Below, in pieces: positions 29,006 through 38,768 of a stretch of DNA of 64,000 nt. Origin of the DNA: Gremmenia infestans. Lineage: Eukaryota; Ascomycota; Leotiomycetes; Helotiales; Hamatocanthoscyphaceae. Position numbers and translations under genes: made by a program. The stretch lies in NCBI GenBank assembly GCA_032629725.1, contig JAFEVB010000004.1, positions 682,001-746,000 on the forward strand, in the 5' to 3' direction. Position 1 is the stretch's first letter. Each line of letters starts with the position of its first letter. Under the pieces are notes generated by a model. The model was not told where the DNA came from and searched no databases. It worked only from the letters and a program-made list of their open reading frames with translations.

Positions 29006-31992
29006 ATGTCGGACCGAGAATTTGCTGGTAAGTAGCTTACCACTCTTTACGTCTGTCTTGTCGTTGGGTTTTATATTCCGATGGAGAAGATATGTGCATG
29101 TGTGCATCACACTGCATAGCTTTTTGCGTACATAGGAGATTGAAATCTTGGAGGTTCTGACCACGAAATTCTATCTTTGAATGTTACGCCCAAAACATCT
29201 TTTGTTGGCTTTTGTACCCCTCGCGTGGTTGTCCCCCCGCCCCCCGGCACGACGGAGGAGAGGAAATCGCAGGTTTAGACAGTTTCTACCTCCTTCAAAA
29301 GTTAATCGCGGCTTGTCTGGTCGTTCATCCTGTGCACAAGCTGTAGTGTCACTTTCCTTTGACATTGATTGACTTTGCATCATACGGCTAGCTAATCCTA
29401 TGTTTAGGAAACGACGACTTGTCTCTACCCAAAGGTAAAGTATCCTTGTCTCTCTTTCCGTTCTTAATTTTCTTCTTCAACAATCAACAATCAACAAACT
29501 AAAAGCTACGCCTTCGTTTCAACATCTTGTAAACAGCGATCGCTATATTATCAATTACACACACACTCGCTGTGCCTCTTACCGCATTTCTCATTACTCC
29601 ACTGCCCATCATTCGGCCACGGACACACTGGTTTCCATTAGCGACGACTTCGTGCTTACCCTCTTTGGCCTCTTCAACCATCACCAACCCAGTCAGCGCC
29701 TCTACAGTCTCATCGCCGGCTGACATATCTGAGAATCGTGGGGCAAGTCTTAGGTCTAAATTCGCAATCAACCCCAGCACACATCTACTGGCATCCTCAA
29801 TTTCATGTTCCCGGCATCAAAAAGCAACTTTTTATGCTGTCGCGTTGAAACCCTGTACCACAAATTCGCTCTCTGATTCTACTTCTCACGGCTATTGTTA
29901 CTTTGCTATCAAACTTCATTCTGCTACCAACTCGCTGGTCTCGCCGACGAACGTGTACTTGTGGTCTCTGCGTCTGTCAACAATCAGACAACCTTCACTG
30001 AGACGTGGCAGACTACTCTTCCCTAACAATTTTGGTTATTGCTAGTCCTCCATGCCAGGAGCACAGCCATCGCCGGCCGCTCCACCTTTGATATGTCGCG
30101 CCTATAATCATACACGGAACCCTGACTCCTGTATGCATTTGGTCACGTACGAATGGACTCCTTCTATAACTCGGCAATTTTCCAGAACCAATAACCTCAT
30201 CGGCGTCACCGTGGAAGTCGTGCTCACTATCTCTGCATTTATAGAAAGAGACTGTCTTCTCGGCCACCACCACCCAGTCCATCCGCTTCCCCCTACCCCC
30301 ACATCCCTCCAAGTGAGATACGGGATGATCTATCGCCTTTACTAAGGTACACCATTACCCATCGATTCAGAGTATTGTTAGCCCTCCATACAGCGAGAAA
30401 GATACAGAATGGCTGGCCTTCCTCCTTTCTATACCTTCCCACACGGCAGAGCTCCAAAACTTCTTATCGGAAACGACACCAGAAACAATGCAGCGTGCGA
30501 CCCATTAACCCGTGCCATTTCTTTAAACAACCGGTCGACTTACCAATCAAACCCTCGCCCGCAGGTGGGTTGTAAACATCCAGAACAACCACCGAGAGCC
30601 ACATACCATGCCTCGGACAGAGCTGTCGGTAGAGGGCCGAGTTCAGGCGCGAACATGTATCAATCAAAACATCCCCACCCATTAGTTAGGTCTTCGTGTC
30701 AGATGGCACAGAAGGAGTTATTCGCTCGAGACGAAAAGGCTTCCAGTTTTGAAGACACCGAAGAATTCTTGTCCAGCGACCCCGATTATAGGGTCTCAAG
30801 CGCAACACTCTTAACCAAATGGGAGACGAAAATACAGGAAGGGGAACACGAGCGGCGCAAGACGAATTGGAAAACCCACATTGTGCGACCTGGTTCGCCT
30901 TCCCGGAGGCCGCCCAGACGGAACAGCTTGCTACCAAAATCAGGGATGGAAGCTTTTGACAGGAAATGTGAAGAGCCCAATAAGGAACCGGACACCATTA
31001 TGTCACCACCCAGTCCACCTTCGCGAAGGCCGTCCGGCCGGACTAGCAAGATTCACGTCTCCGAAAAAGTTAGCTCGGAATCCACTATTGAGATCCTTCC
31101 TGAAACCATATCGTACGGGAAATTTGGAATTCGAACTTCCCGCCTTTCTCGATGCATTCTGGACCATGTATCTACAAGAGCGGAATCTCCAGTCCTTGTG
31201 TGGCTTTCGGAGGTTGATACATTTGATGACCCTGTCAAGCACGGTGCTGTCGTGGATGGAGAGTTTGATTGGTCTAAAAAAAGGATGGAAGGCGCTCAAA
31301 CCTTTAAGTCAGAGAAGGTTTCCACACAGGGCGAGTGCTACCAACAACATGCCGAGGGGGAAGGCTGCCGAGAGTCTTGCAGGGAGACATATAGGGCGCT
31401 GACCGAAATGGGACTTCCATATCGAATCGTTCCGAGTCGAAAGCAACGGAAAGATGACAGGAAAAGCGGGAAATCGAAACCAGATTAAACTATAGCCGGC
31501 TCTAACATTCTTCTTTTGTCTTTGTTATAGTTCTATGACTTGTCAGAACCCCATGTACTAATGATCATGCTTGTAGCTACCGTTCAGAAGATCGTCACGG
31601 AGATTCTTCCCCCATCCTCAGGTCTTGCTTTTGGCAAAGATGCGAGGGATCTGCTCATCGAATGTTGTGTCGAGTTTATCACTTTGATTTCATCTGAAGC
31701 AAATGAGATTAGCGAAAAGGAGAGCAAGAAGACTATAGCGTGCGAACACATCACCAAAGCGTTGGAGCAACTGGGTTTCGGAGACTATGTCCAGGACATC
31801 ATGGAGGTTGCTAGCGAACACAAGGAGCAGTTGAAGGTATGTCCTCTCTCTTGTCCCAGGCACTCTTGACTGATGATAAAACAGGGACGAGAGAAGAAGG
31901 CCAACAAACTCGAGCAAAGTGGATTGTCGACGGAGCAACTTCTTGCGATGCAGGAGGAAGCTTTTCGGGACGCGGCTCAGCGCCATGGATGA
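29006..31992 (+). CDS. Negative cofactor 2 beta subunit (Dr1/NC2-beta), histone-fold transcription repressor
   Basis: Four exons: 29006-29027, 29408-29434, 31577-31836 and 31885-31992, giving 138 residues. The product starts MSDREFAGNDDLSLPKA, runs straight into TVQKIVTEILPPSSGLAF, and continues with ARDLLIECCVEFITLISSEA and ACEHITKALEQLGFGDYV. This is the H2B-like histone fold of NC2-beta. It dimerises with NC2-alpha, binds TBP on promoters and blocks or rearranges pre-initiation complex assembly. Fungal homologues have about 140 residues, so the model is full length. Unusual points: exons 1 and 2 are only 22 and 27 nt, and intron 2 (29435-31576) is 2142 nt, far above the usual size here. 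That intron has a good branch site (GTACTAATGATC) and holds a long ORF on the same strand. The LPK-A-TVQKI junction is in perfect phase. Confidence 0.92.
29435..30408. other. 5' part of the large NC2-beta intron
   Basis: About 970 bp of intron upstream of the nested ORF. It has open stretches on both strands (plus 29572-30045 and 30052-30345; minus 29499-29780), but none with recognisable motifs. It may include the promoter and leader of the nested ORF. Confidence 0.45.
30409..31488 (+). CDS. Hypothetical basic, disordered protein nested in the NC2-beta intron
   Basis: A 359-codon single-exon ORF on the same strand as its host gene. It has a good start context (CAGAATGGC) and ends 88 nt before the host intron acceptor. 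The protein is rich in Ser, Pro, Arg, Lys and Glu, has no membrane segment, and ends in a basic tail (PSRKQRKDDRKSGKSKPD). It carries an internal imperfect repeat: PGSPSRRPPRRNSLL and PPSPPSRRPSGRTSK, encoded about 120 nt apart. A more structured centre (EILPETISYGKFGI, VLVWLSEVDTFDDPV) suggests real coding sequence. I do not recognise the family and cannot assign a function. It may be an independent nested gene, an alternative exon of NC2-beta, or a chance ORF; its length argues against the last. Confidence 0.6.
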   Translation: MAGLPPFYTFPHGRAPKLLIGNDTRNNAACDPLTRAISLNNRSTYQSNPRPQVGCKHPEQPPRATYHASDRAVGRGPSSGANMYQSKHPHPLVRSSCQMAQKELFARDEKASSFEDTEEFLSSDPDYRVSSATLLTKWETKIQEGEHERRKTNWKTHIVRPGSPSRRPPRRNSLLPKSGMEAFDRKCEEPNKEPDTIMSPPSPPSRRPSGRTSKIHVSEKVSSESTIEILPETISYGKFGIRTSRLSRCILDHVSTRAESPVLVWLSEVDTFDDPVKHGAVVDGEFDWSKKRMEGAQTFKSEKVSTQGECYQQHAEGEGCRESCRETYRALTEMGLPYRIVPSRKQRKDDRKSGKSKPD

Positions 31993-33409
31993 TGTCTAAT
32001 TTCAAGGGGTTTTGCATGCATTTCTTTGGTTGCCTAGGAGTTAGGGGTGGATGAATACTTGGCGTTATGTCCTGAGGTCCAGCATGGTGGTGCCATAGAG
32101 AGCATACGATCAGCACGTGCCACTGCAATGGATTATGCATAGCATACAGCTGTCAACTGAGTCAGCGTTGCTTGCCAAAAAACTATTATTGTCGTGATGT
32201 TTGAATTGCAAGTCCGCATTAAAGTCATTCCTTCCGAGGACTTTCCAGACTAATTTCGATTCCGGAAGTGCACCAGGTGGAAGCCTTGAAGTTTCATTCT
32301 GGAATTGCAGCGGGAAGTGTTTGTAGGAAGCATTAGAAACATGCAGCCACAATGATCACCCAACAACCTACTCCTGCCCCAATTCTTGTAAATCCTGAAG
32401 ATTGGATGTTAAAACAATTATCAGCCATTGTCTTGTCTTGTGAAAGATGGCTGGGGTGGTCCGTGATCGTACCCTTGTAGTTTCAAACATATGCGCGACA
32501 TAAGATGGTGCCCCCACCATTGGACAGTTTTTACGAGCAGACGTTTCTGGTCACATAGCCAGAACAGAATATTGGTGTTTAGCTAACACAGAATAAGCTT
32601 AAAAGCTTCTAAAAACGGAGCCGTTTGCTTGGACAAATATACGATGATATTCTTTTGGATAAACTGAATAGTAGATGCTTTCCCGGGGGTCTTCCGTGTG
32701 GTCTGATAAGTTTCAACTTTCCATGATTCTGCTTTATCAAAGCGGAGACTTGATCGGAGACTAAATGAATAGTCGGCAATCTGGAGATAGATGATGGCAC
32801 GTTTCTAATTTCTCTGACTCGGAAATAACCCCATCTGTCAAATGGTTGCCTGCAGAGTATTATTGATACGCTTCCTTCTCACTTATGTAATCAGGCTGCT
32901 ATGAATGTACCCAGCTGCACGCTAACCTAATTCGGAATCTGAGCGCGAGCAAGCTCCAAGTTGTTTGTGTTTCAGAATTAAGCGCTCGGTAGAGTATGAG
33001 ATGTGTCCAGCGTGAATGCCATTTATATATCGGCAATTCTCGTCGGAGGCGCGGTGTCCCGAAACGTTCATATTTCCACTGGTTGGGTTCTAGTGCTGAC
33101 CAAAACTGTGTCCTGTACCTGCAAATGCCATGCACGATGCACGTTTGTACTGAACCGCAAAGGGGCTTGACGGTCGTGAGGATTGGGGATTGGGTTGGGT
33201 TTCTTCACGTTTCCCCACCCACACCCACACTCACGTGGCGATGATCGAGCCGACAAATCAAAACGGCTTTCTATATTTCGCTTCGCCCCTTTGAGACATC
33301 AGTCATCAGTATATGTATATGTATATGAGGAAGAGCACTGCTACTAACTGGCTTCATTACTTTATTCTAGCTTTATCATCTTCCATTACATACACTGTTG
33401 GCCCAAAAG
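31993..33409. other. Intergenic
   Basis: About 1.4 kb between NC2-beta and the next regulator. Short ORFs on both strands (for example minus 32110-32352, and a 43-codon plus-strand ORF starting near 32351) have no recognisable homology. It includes a short ATGTAT-type repeat near 33310. Confidence 0.5.
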
Positions 33410-34789
33410 ATGCCCGACTCACACCAGATCAGAGCTTTAAGGCCTCATACGAAATCCAAGAGTGGGTGCAAGGCGTGCAAAGTCCGCAAAGTCAAGGTAT
33501 GGATGAATACATCGAGTTATCTCTTCCAGAACGGTCCTTGGAACCATTCAGCATCAATCATTCTTTGGATAGTCAGACATTAACATCTATCACAGTGTAG
33601 CGAATCGCGTCCATCATGTACATCGTGTCTCCGGCGAAAAGAGGCATGCGAATATGACTACGAGCGCATTCGATTCCGGCACGTGAGACCAGTGACCGAG
33701 GACCAAAACACTGCTTCGTCTACATCAGTATCCATACCAGCAGCGCCATCTCCAGGTCTAGCTTTAGCAGCGCGTCTAGGCTCAAGCTCACCCACTCCGC
33801 CCTACAGCTCCGTCGGCGGCGATATCAGCTCATGGGTCGAAGGCGAGTCGACCGAGCGGCGACTCCTAGAACTGCGACTCTTGCACCACTTCACTTCATG
33901 CACAGTCCAGAGCGGCTTCCCGGGCTGCCACGATGAAGTCATCTTCGAAATGTGGTGGCGCGACGCGCCGGCACTGGCCCTGAAACACACCTTCCTCCTC
34001 AACATCATCATCTCCATCGCCGCGCTGCACATCACCAAGATCCACCCGGAGCAAGCCGAGATGGCCGATACGCACCGTGTGTATTTCAACGCTGCGGTCG
34101 CTGGACTCCGTTGCGCTGTCAGGGACATCAATCCTGAAAATGCGGAGGCGGTGTGTATCTCCAATGTCCTGATCGCGTTACCGTCTTTCATCCTGCTGCA
34201 GAAATCAGATCTGCAGTCGTATTCCCCGCCGCTGCAGCTCTTCTCGCTGCTTGCTACCAATATACCGTTGTTCAAATCAGCGTGGCATTTGCTGCCTTTA
34301 GGTAGCAAGGTATACACATTCACGACGGCCAAACCGCATATCATGGAGTTCCTTGTGGAAACGCGGAAAGATATATACCGTGAGCCATTTCAGGCATTCC
34401 TGACTTGGCGAGCGGTCGGCGAGGTCGTGGACCAGGAGAGCCAAGAGGCGTATGAATTTGCCATGGGCTTTGTCGGTTGTATCCTGGCCAAAATCGAGAA
34501 CCAGCTTGAGGCGTCGCCATTGCGGCGATTGCTGTATAGTTTCCCTACCCTAGTGCCAGCCGTGTTTGTCGAGCGGCTCAAGGAGAGGAACCCAAGAGCT
34601 TTGACGATACTGGCTTATTACTTCAGTCTCGCCAAAGCCATGGATAACGTGTGGTGGATGAGGGGCATTGCTGAGAGAGAGGTGTTTGGGATACAGAGTC
34701 TACTGCCCGAGGAGTGGCAGTGGGCTATGTCTTGGCCTTTGCAAAAGATTGCCGGGTTTGCTGCTTCGGGGATGCCTCCGATTAGCTGA
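33410..34789 (+). CDS. Zn2Cys6 fungal-type transcription factor
   Basis: Two exons: 33410-33496 and 33596-34789, giving 426 residues. The zinc cluster spans the splice junction: GCKACKVRKVK is in exon 1, and CSESRPSCTSCLRRKEACEY in exon 2, giving C-x2-C-x6-C-x6-C-x2-C-x6-C. Splitting the cluster with an intron right before the third Cys is common in this family. The rest is a helical fungal-specific transcription factor region with segments such as LLELRLLHHFTSC and HTFLLNIIISIAALHITK, which resemble the Fungal_trans_2 type related to sterol-uptake regulators. It is a nuclear DNA-binding protein with unknown targets. The ATG at 33410 keeps a short basic leader (RPHTKSKSG) before the cluster. 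No obvious client gene lies next to it. Confidence 0.87.
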
Positions 34790-34988
34790 AGAGTATGGGG
34801 ATGAAAAGCTGCACATATCGATGTCAAGATGGCACTAGGGGAGGAGGAACTGCAAAAACTCCATTGTCTACGCACGAAACGCCCAAACCGAAATCTAAAT
34901 GCAAAGCCAAACGCTACGGAGTATATGGGAGATACCCCAGCTATAGGCACAAACGCCCTTCAGCACGACTCAGGATCAAACACCATCT

Positions 34989-35387
34989 TCACCTCTTAGC
35001 ATCAGTACTCCACCCATTCGGACCCTCTTCAACCGGACGTTCCCAGCTCCTCTGCTGCTGTTGACTCGCCTCTGCGCTCAACTGATATTTCGGCGGGGGT
35101 CCCTGTCTCAGCTGATAGTTCCCCTCACCCTGATACTGGCCACGATATTGTTGTCCCTTCGACTCGCGATTATCGTATCCGTATGCTTGAGGAGCAGAAT
35201 AAGGACCGCCTTGTTGAGGAGAGGAGCCGCGGTACTCATACCCCTGCCCCTGTGGAGGAGAATAATAACTCTGAGACTGCTGATGTTGTTGTTGTCTCTT
35301 CTCGTCGCGTCTCTCGGATGACTTGTTGACGCCTTTGACTGCATATACTGCACCGGCTACTAGCAGGCCTTTGGTGATGAGTCCCAT
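34989..35387 (-). CDS. Small glutamine/glycine/tyrosine-rich protein with hydrophobic N-terminus
   Basis: A single exon encodes 132 residues. The start at 35387 (ATCATGGGACTC) is preferred over an upstream in-frame ATG at 35624. The upstream stretch reads as a poorly constrained leader, and MGLITKGLLVAGAVYAVKGV is a typical N-terminus of small fungal membrane-associated proteins. After the single hydrophobic segment (about residues 5-20) and a basic SSERRDEKRQQQHQQ stretch, the chain is low-complexity: many Q, G, Y, S and P, with repeated YxxQ/GYxY units. The function is unknown. The composition is that of disordered, possibly phase-separating proteins. The 3' end converges with that of the Zn2Cys6 gene 199 bp away. 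Confidence 0.7.
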   Translation of the reverse strand: MGLITKGLLVAGAVYAVKGVNKSSERRDEKRQQQHQQSQSYYSPPQGQGYEYRGSSPQQGGPYSAPQAYGYDNRESKGQQYRGQYQGEGNYQLRQGPPPKYQLSAEASQQQQRSWERPVEEGPNGWSTDAKR

Positions 35388-36909
35388 GATGTCTGTCTGC
35401 GAAACGAAGCTTAGATTATACAGCGTACTGTAGGAAAAGGTCGTAGGATATGGTGTGAGGAAGAAGTTGGTATTTATTGAAGAGCTGAGGTGTTTGAGAC
35501 AACTTATAAGATCGAAAGTTGTTTTGAAGAAGTACCGTAGTATAGATTGGGATATACGAAGAGGAAATAGATTGTTTGAAAGTGTTATCCGTCTGAAATC
35601 AAACCCAGAAAGTGTTAAAAGCACTCATTATATACCATTCATCGCACTACTCTATCCGTCAGTTCGCAGCCCTCTCCTGCCCTCCGCTTCCCGAATAGGA
35701 AGCGAAAGCGAAAAGCGAGCCTTAGCGCTCCGTCTCCGCCACGCGAATACGCGTATCTTAATCACTTGCTTTGCTTTGTTTTGTTTTGTCGAAAGAAAGA
35801 AATCTCTCTTCTTTCTCATCTGCGAATATTGATGTTGCCCTGCTTGCGCTGCTGGAACCCGGATATGATGTATGTTGCGGTTCATTGTGTCATGTTATGT
35901 CATGCTATGTGATTGATTGATGTGTTTGTTACGGCCGAGAGTATACGCGCAAAGATTTCTTCAAGCTGTTTGGTTCGAGATTGCTGCGCTACAATATCTA
36001 GAGCCGCGAGAGAGGTTTTTTGCACGTACTTATGTATAACTATTAGAGCGAGAGCTGCTTGCTTGTCTCGTCTTGTTCTTCTTCCTTCTCTTTATCTTTG
36101 TTCTTCTTAGGTGGATGGATAGCGTTCTGCTCTGTGCAATCTATGACAATTGTTTTCGTACAGCAGTGCAACTGGCACTGTACTATATGGTGCATCGATC
36201 GATCTGAAGAAGTCTTTGGCAGTACAGTAAGGTCCGGATGCCACATGTCACAGAAAGCGCACACATAACATACACGTACTCATGCGGCACATTTAAGCAT
36301 ACAAGCAAGCATCTACCCAAACAAAGCTTAATTATCTCACCATCCCGTGCCCTTTCCAAGTAAATGTTCTGAATATCTCCACATCCCACTCTTTCATTGG
36401 TGTCGCGGCTGTGGAAAAAGCGAGGTAGGCTAAAATATCCGAAAGCGAGGTGGGGGAGCGAGGTCCGAGATATTTTACTCGAGTAAGACTAACCTCTTCT
36501 ATATGGAAATCGTCGCTACGCATTCTTTTACACGGTGTGGTAAAGTTACCTTGGGTAGATCTACAAGATTGCTTCGGTACGGAGCTTTGTACTCAGCCTT
36601 GCTACGCCGCGACGGTTCAAAGCTGCGTGATGACTGCGAAAGGCTGAGAAAGATCTGCGTTTTCTCGGATAGGAGCGAGGTATTGTTCGCATAGGCCCCG
36701 CAGTCCTCTGGTGAGGATAGAGAGATGGTTATAAGATTTACATATAAGGAGTCTTGTATTCTCTTTTGATTTACTTTGGAATTATACCATCTTGTCATCT
36801 CATCATCTCATCAGATCTCATCAGCTCTTCCGCATCACAAGTTTCTCAAGTACCATCTCTATACCAATCCTCAACCAATACATACAAAAACAACAACAAC
36901 AACCTCAAA
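35388..36909. other. Intergenic, divergent promoters
   Basis: About 1.5 kb between the Q-rich small gene and the multi-pass membrane gene, holding both promoters. The short ORFs seen here lie in mutually overlapping frames and carry no known motif. A pyrimidine-rich leader and CAACAACAAC run directly precede the 36910 start. Confidence 0.55.
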
Positions 36910-37979
36910 ATGCCCTCCCCAACAACATCCCTGTCCATCGCTCAACTAGCAATCTACATCCCCCTCCTCGCCCCAGCCCTCTACACCACAATCGCGCACG
37001 GCAAACGCGGCCTCCTCGCCTGGATCTTCCTCCTCGCCTTCTGCTCCCTCCGCATCATCGGTTCCGGCATGAGCATCTCAGACCCCAAGAGCACGTCAGC
37101 TCAAATAATAGCTGGCGTTGGCCTGTCCCCGCTTGTATTGTGCTTTGTAGGGTTGTTGCACGAAGCGTATGTTTTATCTTATCCCTAGCTTTTTCCCCCC
37201 TCTTCCCCTTCCGTACCTCTTGTTTTGCATAACATATATATATATAACGCCTATACACGATCATTTGAAGTTTGATTTTAAAAAGTAAAATGCTAACCGA
37301 CATTCCCATTCACAGAAACTCATACACCAAAACCACCAAACCCCCCATCTGGCAGAAATGGCCCACCCAGACCTTCCTCCACCTCTCCGTAACCGCCGCC
37401 CTCGCGCTCGTCGTCGTAGGCGCAACCAGCAACGGCCAAAAAATCGCCCTGGAAAAAGTAGGCTATATTGTCTTCCTCGGTATCTGGATCTTGATATGCG
37501 TTTTCGCCTTCTTGAGTCTGAAGCAGCAGGGTTCTAATGCGTGCGCGAGAAAGGTATGTTATGTTATTTCCCCTCTCTATCTACCTCCCTACCCTCCCCT
37601 ATCATTTGTTCATCCATTCATTCATTCTGTTGTAACCCTCATTGCATGCCCCCCCCAAAAACAATCCAAACCCAACTAACCCCCACCAAAGCTCCTCCTC
37701 GCCACCCTCCCCACCCTCCCCTTCCTCGGCATCCACATCCTCTACAGCACCATCTCCTCCTTCTGCCCCGCCATAAACGCGCAGACCGGACCGATCGCCT
37801 ACCGCGTCGCCCTAGGCGTCGTTATGGAACTGCTTATCGTTATCGTGCTGCTTGGCTTCGGGATCGCGACGAGGAGGATTGGTAGGGGCCGGGGCGAGGA
37901 GGAGGGGAAGGGCGGGTGGAAGGCTGTTAGTAAGGGTGAGGAGATGGGGATTGGGAGTGAGAGTGGGAGTGGGAGATAG
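36910..37979 (+). CDS. DUF7702-like multi-pass integral membrane protein
   Basis: Three exons: 36910-37166, 37316-37553 and 37692-37979, giving 260 residues. About seven hydrophobic segments are visible, among them LAIYIPLLAPALYTTIAHG, GLLAWIFLLAFCSLRIIGSG, PLVLCFVGLLHEA, TFLHLSVTAALALVVVGA, GYIVFLGIWILICVFAFL, LLLATLPTLPFLGIHILYS and MELLIVIVLLGFGIATRRI. The second carries a positively charged edge (HGKRG) and a conserved-looking LRIIGSG. The layout and length match a fungal family of predicted seven-helix proteins (DUF7702), whose function is not known. The cytoplasmic tail is Gly/Glu/Lys-rich and low-complexity. No ligand or partner can be inferred. Both splice junctions are in phase. Confidence 0.8.
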
Positions 37980-38768
37980 GATTGTGTTGAAGAGGGGGGA
38001 GTGTGGGGTGAGGAGTCTTGATATGTTATGATACCCAGGCGGTAGAGAAGGTGATGTGATGTAACGAGATGTGAAATTTGCGGGGACTTGGCATTGGCAT
38101 TGGCGTTAGGAAGAACGAAGTAAAAGTATCTATCTATTTAGACATATTGAATCTACACTCGTACATAACTCGGTATATAAGCTCTGCCAAAAAAAAATTC
38201 CAGCATAAACATAGAAAGGAAAGATTTCAAACTTGTAAATAGCAAGCAAGCGCCTCCCTCATAACATATATCTAGTCCGATATTACCGTCCCGTCACGTC
38301 TGATTACAGCGAGCGCCTTTCTGTTCTTGATGTCAAGTAGATGAATAACTCTTTTTTATATCAAGGTACTGGATGCGATTCCCAGTCACCATGGGTTGAA
38401 TACGGGTTGGTTGATGGTTTCAGGTCATGGGGGTGGTGGAAGGGCATTAGGGCAAGGTGCTTGTCACACCTAACCTATTATATACTCTTTTCCCTATATA
38501 ACACAAGAAAGTTTAGCGCGAGTGAGTGAGTGAAAGTAATTACGTATTATATATCGGCAGCCTGCTTATCTCTTACATTCTGAGTTCATATATGCCTCGC
38601 CAATGAACATTTATACAAGAATATTTGCCTGCTTCAAAAGGAAATAAAACCCGCGTCACGCGGCGTAACCATCCACACACCCCATCGCGCCAATGTATTT
38701 CTATCCCCAAGCCTCCCTTCAATCCCCATAAATGATAACATAAGAAAGCTTTCAATAGTGGCGCATGG
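37980..38768. other. Intergenic, convergent 3' ends
   Basis: About 790 bp between two convergent genes. Only UTR and terminator sequence is expected; no gene is seen. Confidence 0.6.

Noticed and set aside
29572..30045. 157-codon plus-strand ORF in the NC2-beta intron
   Set aside because: Ser/Thr-rich with no structure; a minus-strand ORF overlaps it, so coding status is unsupported.
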